Positions 1 to 5,617 of a stretch of 7,856 nt of DNA are shown here, in pieces; position 1 is the stretch's first letter; each line of letters opens with the position of its first letter. Under the pieces are notes generated by a model, which searched no databases, had not been told where the DNA came from, and was given only the letters and a program-made list of their open reading frames with translations. Made by a program: the position numbers and the translations under genes. The DNA lies in the NCBI GenBank assembly GCA_046153015.1, contig JBJXGF010000167.1, positions 1-7,856 of the forward strand. Reading direction: 5' to 3'. The DNA is from JBJXGF01 sp046153015. GTDB taxonomy: Bacteria; Actinomycetota; Acidimicrobiia; Acidimicrobiales; CAIXPF01.

Positions 1-47
1 GACAACGACCCCGCACCAGTTGACCCCAACGGCGGCCAATGACAACA

Positions 48-1682
48 TCATGCCGCCGTCACCAAACCCAGGCACCCGGTCCCATCACACTGGCGAGACC
101 CCGGTCCCTTCCATCTGGCGAGCGACAGCCAAGATAGGCCGAGGATTCCTACCGCTCTGTCGAGGCGCCCCTTCTCGACGGTCGCACACTGGCCGGACTC
201 ACAACTGGTACGACTCCACTCAGCCTGATTCCCGATTACCCAGCCGGAACTGGCATCTTGTTTGCTTGTTATATCCGGTAGGACGCGGAGTTCATGATCG
301 GTGCGTTCGAGCTCGGACTGGCTCGCCTCGACCCACTGCTCAAAGGTCGGAAGGTCGCCACCTATCCATCGACAGAACGAGCGGGCTTCGTCGGCTGTCA
401 CATTTCCAACCGGAAAGTCCGAGCGCGCCGCGACGCTTTCGTCGTCGGAGACTCCAGCCGGAGGAACGCGACACTTGCCGACGGCAGCGCACCGGGACCA
501 TTGCCCATTCGTAACCTCGGTGGCTTGGAGATCGAACTCGTCGGGCGTCCCCACCGCTTCCCGCCGAGCGGCTGAACCCCGAGCTGCCGCCCTGGCTTCA
601 TTCTCGGAAGCGCGAACGTCTTTGGCTCGTAGGCCGAGCACCACGCCCACGACCAGCACCAATAGCCCGGCGCCGGCTAGGGCCCAGGGCCAGCGGCGGA
701 GGCGGGTCAGTGCGCCGGCCAGGGCTTGTTCGTAGGCGCCGCGGCCGGCGAGGTGGCGGCGCATGGCTTCGGTCGCCTCGTCGACCGTTGCCGCGCCGAG
801 CACGCGGACGTCGGGCGCCTCCGCCTCGGCCACGGCGGCGACCTCGGCGTGGTCGATGGCCGGCACGAGCACGGTCCGGCCGGCGGCAGCGGTGAGCTTC
901 GCCCGATACTCGTCGAGGTCGTGGCGCTCGTCGAGCAGGCTGTCCGTGCCGCCGTCGGGGCGCACGGCGCCGGTCACGCCCCAGGACGGGTCGATCACCA
1001 GGTCGGATTCGAGGGCGCGCAGCGCCAACGCCGCCCCGAGACCGACGGAGGGCCCGCCGACCGAGTCGAGCGGGTGGTTGGAGCGGGGGGAGAGCACGGC
1101 CCACCGGGCGCCGCGGCAGCCGACCACGGCGGCTGCGGTGGCCACGGCCTGGGCGAAGGTCGCGTCGCAGCGCTGGAACGGCGCCGCCACCAGGTTCGGC
1201 GCCAGCGTCTCGTCGCCGGCCCGCCACACCTGCAGCGTGGCGGCCTCGCCCCGCGCGAAGCGGGAGACGAGGATGGTGACCGCCGCGTCGGGCGGCGCGG
1301 TCGGCCCGCCCGCCAGCCACGCGACGAGACTGTCGAGCGCGGCGAGGCCGACCGCCGGTTCGGCGCCGGGGGGCGCGAGGTCCCGGGCGGCGAGATCCCG
1401 TTCGCCGGCGCCGCCGAACCCGGCGGCCAGCAGCGCGGCGGCCATGATCGCCTCCGCCCGGGCCACCGAGCGGCCGCCGGGCGAGCGGTCGTCGAGCTTG
1501 TCGCACAGCTCCGCCCACGCCTCGGCGTCGTGCGGCAGGGCCTGGGCGGCCACGAGCTGGCGGCAGACTGCGGTGAGCCCGTGCGGCGCCATGAGCCAGC
1601 GGGCGTCGGCGGCGCTGAGCTCGCCCTCGCCCAAGAGACGCTCGAACCGAGCGCCGAGCGGGTCGGGCGGCGCCTCGGTCAC
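48..1682 (-). CDS. Lon-type Ser/Lys protease domain - transmembrane helix - compact FGE-sulfatase (SUMF1-like) domain fusion
   Basis: This is a 544-residue protein. Residues 1-95 are Ala-rich and probably helical, with no family recognised. Residues ~110-312 resemble the Lon proteolytic domain: the GGPSVG motif puts the nucleophile at Ser212, 'WGVTGAV' (234-240) matches Lon's 'MTGEI' strand, and 'YRAKLTAAAGRTVLVPA' (259-275) puts the catalytic Lys at 262. No Walker motifs are present, so there is no AAA+ unfoldase. Residues ~331-352 form one strongly hydrophobic helix after an RLRR patch. Residues ~383-542 look like an FGE-sulfatase fold: 'ATEVTNGQW' (387-395), 'DFPVGNVTADEA' (422-433), 'LPTFEQW' (444-450), 'GNQAEW' (484-489), 'GLSW' (515-518). 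That domain has seven cysteines (398, 404, 437, 494, 499, 532, 537), some probably disulfide-bonded, and is shorter than usual. The GTG start at 1682 overlaps the upstream stop (GTGA) and has GGAGG 7 bases before it. The longer in-frame ORF back to 2441 only shadows the neighbour. Likely role: membrane-anchored protease with an attached sensor or binding domain. Domain calls are confident; the function is inferred. Confidence 0.85.
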   Translation of the reverse strand: MTEAPPDPLGARFERLLGEGELSAADARWLMAPHGLTAVCRQLVAAQALPHDAEAWAELCDKLDDRSPGGRSVARAEAIMAAALLAAGFGGAGERDLAARDLAPPGAEPAVGLAALDSLVAWLAGGPTAPPDAAVTILVSRFARGEAATLQVWRAGDETLAPNLVAAPFQRCDATFAQAVATAAAVVGCRGARWAVLSPRSNHPLDSVGGPSVGLGAALALRALESDLVIDPSWGVTGAVRPDGGTDSLLDERHDLDEYRAKLTAAAGRTVLVPAIDHAEVAAVAEAEAPDVRVLGAATVDEATEAMRRHLAGRGAYEQALAGALTRLRRWPWALAGAGLLVLVVGVVLGLRAKDVRASENEARAAARGSAARREAVGTPDEFDLQATEVTNGQWSRCAAVGKCRVPPAGVSDDESVAARSDFPVGNVTADEARSFCRWIGGDLPTFEQWVEASQSELERTDHELRVLPDITSKQDASSGWVIGNQAEWSRTSCESGQCATVEKGRLDRAVGILGLSWLSLARWKGPGSRQCDGTGCLGLVTAA

Positions 1683-2476
1683 GGCGCCGCCTCCAAGATG
1701 GCGCGGCGGAGCTCGGGCGAGCAGCGGGGGTCCTCGGCCCAGCTCCGCCAGGATCGGATGGCATCGCCGTACGGGCCGAGGTCGAACGCGGCCTGGACCT
1801 CGGCGGGGCCGAGCTCGCCGAGGGGGATGGGTTCGGCGGCCTCGACGTGCACCGCCTCCACCCCGGTCAAGCTCCCGAGGTCGTAGCTGGCGGTGGCGGC
1901 GCCCCCCGCCCGGCGGGGCGCGAGCGGAACGGCCAGGGTGCGCACCGGCCCGACGTCGTTGGTCTGGACGAGCGCCCAGCGGGCGCGGGCCGCCACCACC
2001 TCGTCGACCCCGTCGACGGTGGCCACGGTGACGATCAGGTGGCCGTCCTCGTTCTCCTCCACCTCGGTCCGCAACGCGCCGTCGGCGCTGCTGTAGCGGC
2101 CCCGAACCTGGCGGTGCTCGCCGCCCGCCGCCGCCGCGTCGAGCACACGGGTGAGCGCCGCGAAGCGGCCGGCGAGGCTCACGACGTTGCTCGGCTCGTC
2201 GACCTCCACCAGCCACGCCTCGCCCTCGACGCCGTCCACGCAGTACTGGCCCGGCCGGGGTGAGGACGCCGCAAACCGGCAGCCGCGTTCGTTGACCAGG
2301 GTGAGCGTGGCGCCCGCCACCGGCGGGCGGGTGGTGATGACCACGTGGTGGGCCGTCGCCGACTCGTCGGCCTCGAAGCCCTCGACGACCACGACGAGCC
2401 CGGGCGCGCTGAGGTAGGCGGGCAGCCGATCGAGGCCCCACTCCCCCGCCAGCAGGCTGCTGAGCGGCCGGTTCAC
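1679..2476 (-). CDS. Hypothetical soluble protein, middle gene of the Lon/FGE cassette
   Basis: This is a 265-residue protein of no family I recognise. It has no signal peptide and no transmembrane segment, so it is probably cytoplasmic. Residues ~25-95 alternate hydrophobic and polar residues like a beta-sandwich ('GLVVVVEGFEA', 'HHVVITTRPP', 'ATLTLVNERG', 'AWLVEVDEP'). A short helical stretch follows (~100-118), then a second beta-rich part (~124-215) and an amphipathic helical tail (~237-262). It has three cysteines (66, 79, 251), too few for a metal site. The GTG start at 2476 is chosen because it overlaps the upstream stop (GTGA) and has GGAGGGG 8 bases before it. Starting at 2584 would add 36 low-complexity residues that lie inside the upstream gene. 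Its 3' end overlaps the protease-fusion start by 4 bases, so it should be co-translated with both neighbours. Being a partner, adaptor or substrate of the Lon-type protease is a guess from context. Confidence 0.8.
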   Translation of the reverse strand: MNRPLSSLLAGEWGLDRLPAYLSAPGLVVVVEGFEADESATAHHVVITTRPPVAGATLTLVNERGCRFAASSPRPGQYCVDGVEGEAWLVEVDEPSNVVSLAGRFAALTRVLDAAAAGGEHRQVRGRYSSADGALRTEVEENEDGHLIVTVATVDGVDEVVAARARWALVQTNDVGPVRTLAVPLAPRRAGGAATASYDLGSLTGVEAVHVEAAEPIPLGELGPAEVQAAFDLGPYGDAIRSWRSWAEDPRCSPELRRAILEAAP

Positions 2477-3558
2477 CGGTCCGTCCCCTCCACGCCGGGG
2501 CCGCGGCTGTGCGCCACCCTCACCCACACCGTGCGCCGCTTGGGACGCCGGCCCGGCGCCGGCGCCCAACCGCAGCGCGGGCACGGCTCAGGCGCCAGCA
2601 CCGCTCCCCGCGCCACGCGCACCGGGGCCAGGTTGGCGCAGGTCTCCTCGCCGCAGACCCACCGCTGGACCTCCCGGTAGCCGCCGCCCTCGCTCTCGGG
2701 GCGGATGAACCGGTGCAGGCGCGGGTAGCGCAGCGCCGGGCCGGGAGCGGCGCAGCCCTCGGTGGGGCAGCGGTCGCCCTCGTAGCTCTCCCCGCAGCCC
2801 GGGCAGAGCGCGAACTCCACGGGGCGGCACAGGACCCGGCCCTCGCGTTCGAGGATCCGGTACACGATGCTCTGCATGAAGGCGCCGGCCAGGAGCCGGG
2901 GGGCGGCGAGGCCGCGGACCGCCTGGTCGAGGAACGGGCGCAGGTGCAGGCCCTGCTCCGGGCGCCAGGTGCGCAGGTCGTGATCGGCGAAGCAGCAGTC
3001 GTGCTCGTCGCTGCGGGCGCAGCCTCCCCGCACGTGGTGCCCGCAGTCGCACAGGCCGAGGAGCGAGGTGGCGATGATGGCCGGAAGCTCCCGGATGTCG
3101 CGGTCGGTCAGCTCGACACCGACCTCGTCGAGCGCCCGTCGAGCAGCGGTCAAGACCACGCGAACCTCGGCCAACAGCTCGAGGAATGCGTTGGGCCACA
3201 CGCCCTCCCAGTCCCGGCGATCGAAGCAGGCGGATCGGCCCCAACCGGCGCCAAATGCCATGCACACATCACCCGGATTGGTCGTGCAGTGGGCGTCGTC
3301 GAGGCGCTCCAGCTCGCCGCTGAGCGCGCTCCAGATCTCCACCGGGGGGGCGCTCGGGCGGCGGGCCGGGCGGATGGCCACGAGCGCCGCCGCGGCCCGC
3401 TCGGTCGACGACGTTCCGGACACGATCCGCTGCGCGGCCGCCCAGGCCGAGAAGCCGAGGGTGTCTCGGTGCCTGGGCGCCGGCCGCTCGTCGGCGGCCG
3501 GTCGACCGTCTCGAACCCAGGTTTCGTAGGCCAACGTCAGCGCGGTCCAGTTCGGCAT
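2473..3558 (-). CDS. Cysteine-rich, zinc-ribbon-like protein, first gene of the Lon/FGE cassette
   Basis: This 361-residue protein belongs to no family I recognise. The N-terminal ~165 residues look mostly helical, with C91, C99 and C111. A dense Cys/His cluster follows at 170-189 (C170, C172, H174, H175, C180, H187, C188, C189). Two zinc-ribbon-like units come next: C252-x2-C255 with C264-x4-C269, and C302-x4-C307 with C326-x2-C329. In all there are 17 cysteines. The C-terminus is basic (RRPKRR near 337-342). There is no signal peptide or membrane helix, so it is expected in the cytoplasm with zinc bound. The ATG at 3558 is chosen because GGAGGGG lies 5 bases upstream and a promoter -10 box (3589-3594) sits inside the 16-residue extension implied by an alternative ATG at 3606. 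Its stop overlaps the next start (GTGA). A nucleic-acid-binding or regulatory role is possible but unproven. Confidence 0.82.
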   Translation of the reverse strand: MPNWTALTLAYETWVRDGRPAADERPAPRHRDTLGFSAWAAAQRIVSGTSSTERAAAALVAIRPARRPSAPPVEIWSALSGELERLDDAHCTTNPGDVCMAFGAGWGRSACFDRRDWEGVWPNAFLELLAEVRVVLTAARRALDEVGVELTDRDIRELPAIIATSLLGLCDCGHHVRGGCARSDEHDCCFADHDLRTWRPEQGLHLRPFLDQAVRGLAAPRLLAGAFMQSIVYRILEREGRVLCRPVEFALCPGCGESYEGDRCPTEGCAAPGPALRYPRLHRFIRPESEGGGYREVQRWVCGEETCANLAPVRVARGAVLAPEPCPRCGWAPAPGRRPKRRTVWVRVAHSRGPGVEGTDR

Positions 3559-3563
3559 TCTTG

Positions 3564-3570
3564 CCCCTCC
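3564..3570 (-). promoter_or_regulatory. Ribosome binding site deciding the start at 3558
   Basis: On the minus strand GGAGGGG precedes the ATG at 3558 by 5 bases (7 from the GGAGG core). No comparable site precedes the ATG at 3606, so this favours the 361-residue form. Confidence 0.75.
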
Positions 3571-3588
3571 AGGCGGCGTCGACCGAAC

Positions 3589-3618
3589 ATAGTACGTGTG
3601 GTTCACGCGTGCTGTCCC
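3589..3618 (-). promoter_or_regulatory. Sigma-70-like promoter of the zinc-ribbon/Lon-FGE cassette
   Basis: On the minus strand a -35-like GGGACA (3613-3618) is followed after 18 bases by TACTAT (3589-3594), a good -10 box. Transcription would start near 3582, about 24 bases before the ATG at 3558. The spot is AT-richer than the surrounding coding DNA. GTTCGGTC (3581-3588) directly follows the -10 box and recurs in opposite orientation at 3771-3778. Found by eye; no start-site data. Confidence 0.5.
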
Positions 3619-3736
3619 CCGAGATTCGACGCCTATGGCTCGTTGCCGACCGCGGTTTATGAAGACAGATGGATTGACTAGACGCCTTTCCCAAGGGGCT
3701 GTCGAGATCGGCGAGGATCGGTCTTCTCGGACTGGC

Positions 3737-3749
3737 CTCGATTATCGAG
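3737..3749. repeat. 13-bp palindrome, possible operator
   Basis: CTCGAT-T-ATCGAG is a perfect inverted repeat about the T at 3743. It lies some 120 bp upstream of the candidate cassette -35 box. It could be a dimeric regulator site, but palindromes of this size also occur by chance. Confidence 0.3.
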
Positions 3750-3758
3750 CAGCAACCC

Positions 3759-3776
3759 GGTTCGGCGTTGGTTCGG
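3759..3776. repeat. GGTTCGG direct repeats spaced 11 bp
   Basis: GGTTCGG occurs at 3759-3765 and 3770-3776, so the copies sit on the same DNA face about one helical turn apart. An extended form, GTTCGGTC (3771-3778), is repeated inverted at 3581-3588 beside the candidate -10 box. The arrangement would suit a regulator contacting both sites, but the units are short. Confidence 0.3.
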
Positions 3777-3842
3777 TCAACTCTGCTCAGGGTTCCCGGC
3801 GCCCACGCTTGTATTGCGATCGCGTGACGGTGGCGCGGCCGC

Positions 3843-4517
3843 TCAGGCCCGCAGCCGCCCGTCGACGATCTCGACGGTGCGGTCGGCGTAGTGGGTCATG
3901 CGAGCGTCGTGCGTGACGATCACCCCCGCCGCGTGCTGTGCGGCGAGCTGGGCGCGGATCAGCTCCATCACCGAGTCGCCGAGGCGGGTGTCGAGCGAGG
4001 AGGTGGGCTCGTCGAAGAGCACCAGCTTGGGCTCGTTCATCAGCGCCCGGCCGATCGCCACCCGCTGACGCTCACCGCCCGAGAGCTGGCCCGGCAGGTT
4101 GGCGAGGCGGTGGGCGAGGCCGAGATCGCCCAGCAGCTCGACGGCGCGGGCCCGTGACTCCCGCCGGCGCCGCCGCCGGCCGAACTGGTCGACCACGGTC
4201 AGGTTCTCGACCGCGGTGAGGAACGGCACCAGGTTGACGGCCTGGAAGACGAAGCCGACGCGTTCGCGGCGCAGCTCGGTGAGCTGCCTCGGTCCGTACC
4301 CCGAGATGTCCTGTCCGCCCACCACCACCACCCCGCTCGACGGCGTGAGCAGACCGCCGGCGATCGAGAGCAGGGTCGTCTTGCCCGAACCGGACGGGCC
4401 GACGAGGGCCACCAGCTCGGCGTCGCCGACCGTGAGCTCCGCATGGTCGAGGGCCACGACCTCCGCGTCCCCGGAGCGGTAGACCTTGCGCACGTCGCGC
4501 AGCTCGAGCGCGCTCAC
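3843..4517 (-). CDS. ABC transporter ATP-binding protein (MacB/LolD/DevA-like)
   Basis: This is a 224-residue ATPase that would power the two FtsX-like permeases encoded just upstream, acting at the cytoplasmic face of the membrane. All core motifs are intact: Walker A GPSGSGKT (40-47), Q-loop Gln92, signature LSGGE (145-149), Walker B LVLFDE (165-170) and switch His203. The Q-loop neighbourhood 'VGFVFQAVNLVPFLTAVENL' is typical of the MacB/LolD/DevA group, which usually drives mechanotransmission or lipid/lipoprotein handling rather than solute import. A run of arginines (114-119) sits in the helical subdomain. The GTG at 4517 is chosen because it overlaps the upstream permease stop (GTGA) and the next residues, SALELRDVRKVY, are a normal ABC N-terminus. 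The open frame continues to 5102, but that part is out-of-frame permease sequence. No clear terminator follows. The substrate is unknown. Confidence 0.92.
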   Translation of the reverse strand: MSALELRDVRKVYRSGDAEVVALDHAELTVGDAELVALVGPSGSGKTTLLSIAGGLLTPSSGVVVVGGQDISGYGPRQLTELRRERVGFVFQAVNLVPFLTAVENLTVVDQFGRRRRRRESRARAVELLGDLGLAHRLANLPGQLSGGERQRVAIGRALMNEPKLVLFDEPTSSLDTRLGDSVMELIRAQLAAQHAAGVIVTHDARMTHYADRTVEIVDGRLRA

Positions 4518-5617
4518 GGCCCCGTCCCGATCGCCGACGCCGGATCGACGCGCACGACCCGGCGCAGCGAGACGGCGCTGCCGAGCGCGGCGGCGGCCAG
4601 CACCCACACCGCGGAGAACAGCGCGCGACTCGCTTCGAGCTGGAGCGGCACGGCGCCCACCGGGACCAGCTCGGCCACCAGCCAGGTGACCGCCCCGCCG
4701 ACCACGAGGGCGACCCCGGCGACCACGATCGCCTGGCTCAGCACGCCGGCGAAGAGCTGCGCGGAGGACGCGCCCAGCGCCTTGAGCACGCCGTACAGCG
4801 CGCTGCGTTCGAGCGTGATCAACGCGAAGAACAGGGCGACCACCAGGGCGGCGACGGCCACGGTGGTGTAGATGATCTGCAGGAACGTGCTGTTCTGCTG
4901 GCGGGTTCCGGGCAGCGAGAAGACCGCTTCGTTCTTCGTGAGCGTGGTGGTGGCGCCGCCGGCGGCGGCGTCGACCGCGGCGGCGAGCGCGGCAGGGTCG
5001 GGCCCGCCTCGCACGACCAGCGCCTGGAACTCGCCCTCGCCGAGCGCGGCGTCGGGCCGGGAGCGGTTCTGCACCTCGCGCCAGGTGTCCGGCGCCACCC
5101 ACAGGGCGCCCTGGAGCAGGTAGCTGGTGTCCTCCACCCAGCCCACGATCGTGATCGGGGTCTCGGCCAGGCCCACGAGCAGCGTGTCGCCGAGCGACGC
5201 GCCGTCGGCCCGCAGGCGCGTGTCGGCGTACGCCTGCCCGGGCGGGGGCGGGGCGGGCGTACCCCGGGGGGCCAGCTCGTAGCCGATCACCGCGGCGTCG
5301 GCCAGCGCGCTGCGGCCGGGGACGCGCGCCGCCACCAGCGCCACGCCGAGCCCGCCCACCGCGTCGACGCCGTCGACGGCCTCGACCACGGCCCGGTCCT
5401 CGGGAGTGAGCCGGCTGCGCAGCAGGGACTCGCGAGCCGAGGCGGAGAACACCACGGCGTCGGCCCGCTGCGCCCGCAGCGCGCCGGTCGAACCGAGGAA
5501 CAGCCCGTCGAGCAGCCCGCCGAGCAACAGCAGCAGCACCACGAGCAGGCTCAGCACGGCGCAGGCGACGCCGAAGCGGCCCGGCCGGCGGCGCAGCTCG
5601 AGCAGGCCGAGCCTCAT
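4514..5617 (-). CDS. ABC transporter permease, FtsX/MacB type (second copy)
   Basis: This is a 367-residue membrane protein with the MacB/FtsX layout. TM1 is at ~15-38, a large extracytoplasmic domain spans ~40-245, and three C-terminal helices lie at ~246-268, 289-315 and 331-352, ending in the FtsX-like 'RVDPASAIG' (356-364). It resembles the neighbouring 377-residue permease throughout: both open with 'GLLE.RR', share a 'PITIVG' strand (154-159 here) and a 'GYEL' motif (112-115 here), and end with a DP-x-x-A motif. The pair therefore probably forms a heterodimer. The ATG at 5617 overlaps the upstream stop (ATGA), with only a weak Shine-Dalgarno, so translation is probably coupled. Its own stop overlaps the ATPase start. 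No periplasmic adaptor gene (MacA/DevB type) lies in the window. Substrate unknown. Confidence 0.9.
   Translation of the reverse strand: MRLGLLELRRRPGRFGVACAVLSLLVVLLLLLGGLLDGLFLGSTGALRAQRADAVVFSASARESLLRSRLTPEDRAVVEAVDGVDAVGGLGVALVAARVPGRSALADAAVIGYELAPRGTPAPPPPGQAYADTRLRADGASLGDTLLVGLAETPITIVGWVEDTSYLLQGALWVAPDTWREVQNRSRPDAALGEGEFQALVVRGGPDPAALAAAVDAAAGGATTTLTKNEAVFSLPGTRQQNSTFLQIIYTTVAVAALVVALFFALITLERSALYGVLKALGASSAQLFAGVLSQAIVVAGVALVVGGAVTWLVAELVPVGAVPLQLEASRALFSAVWVLAAAALGSAVSLRRVVRVDPASAIGTGP

Larger units (their letters stand above)
3559..3842. other. 284-bp gene-free region between the ABC operon and the Lon/FGE cassette
   Basis: No convincing gene is seen on either strand; open frames crossing here are shadows of the flanking genes. 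The composition is visibly less GC-rich than the coding DNA. On the minus strand it holds the end of the ABC-operon transcript, the candidate cassette promoter, a 13-bp palindrome (3737-3749), phased GGTTCGG repeats (3759-3776) and an 8-bp GCGATCGC palindrome (3816-3823). I looked for a stem-loop followed by a T run after the ATPase stop and found none. Confidence 0.7.

Noticed and set aside
1..47. A terminator after the Lon/FGE gene
   Set aside because: No stem-loop could be found in the 47 bases available; any terminator lies outside the window.
48..240. A frameshift or decay in the end of the FGE-like domain
   Set aside because: The tail at first looked unlike the family, but GNQAEW, GLSW and a final strand occur in order and in frame, so it reads as a compact domain rather than a broken one.
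598..1764. A 388-residue minus-strand frame overlapping the protease domain
   Set aside because: Its translation is almost entirely Arg/Ala/Pro/Gly, whereas the overlapping frame carries the Lon motifs.
763..2031. Long plus-strand open frames (also 726-1886 and 2509-3681)
   Set aside because: In DNA this GC-rich, antisense frames stay open by chance. Their translations are Arg/Ala/Pro-rich with no domain signals, while the minus strand carries clear protein families.
48..2441. A 797-residue form of the Lon/FGE protein
   Set aside because: The first 253 residues are low-complexity Arg/Gly/Ala sequence shadowing the 265-residue gene. The GTG at 1682 has a good ribosome site and a 4-base overlap.
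2477..2584. A 36-residue N-terminal extension of the 265-residue protein
   Set aside because: It lies wholly inside the zinc-ribbon gene in another frame, and GTG at 2476 has a ribosome site.
3559..3606. A 16-residue N-terminal extension of the zinc-ribbon protein
   Set aside because: The candidate -10 box lies within it, and the strong GGAGGGG site serves the ATG at 3558.
3681..3842. A rho-independent terminator after the ABC ATPase
   Set aside because: Only short stems such as GCGATCGC and GGGAACCC are present, without a following T run on the minus strand.
3843..5102. A 419-residue ABC ATPase with a long N-terminal extension
   Set aside because: The extra ~195 residues are an Arg/Gly/Ala-rich out-of-frame reading of the permease gene. 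The GTG at 4517 overlapping the permease stop begins a normal ABC N-terminus.
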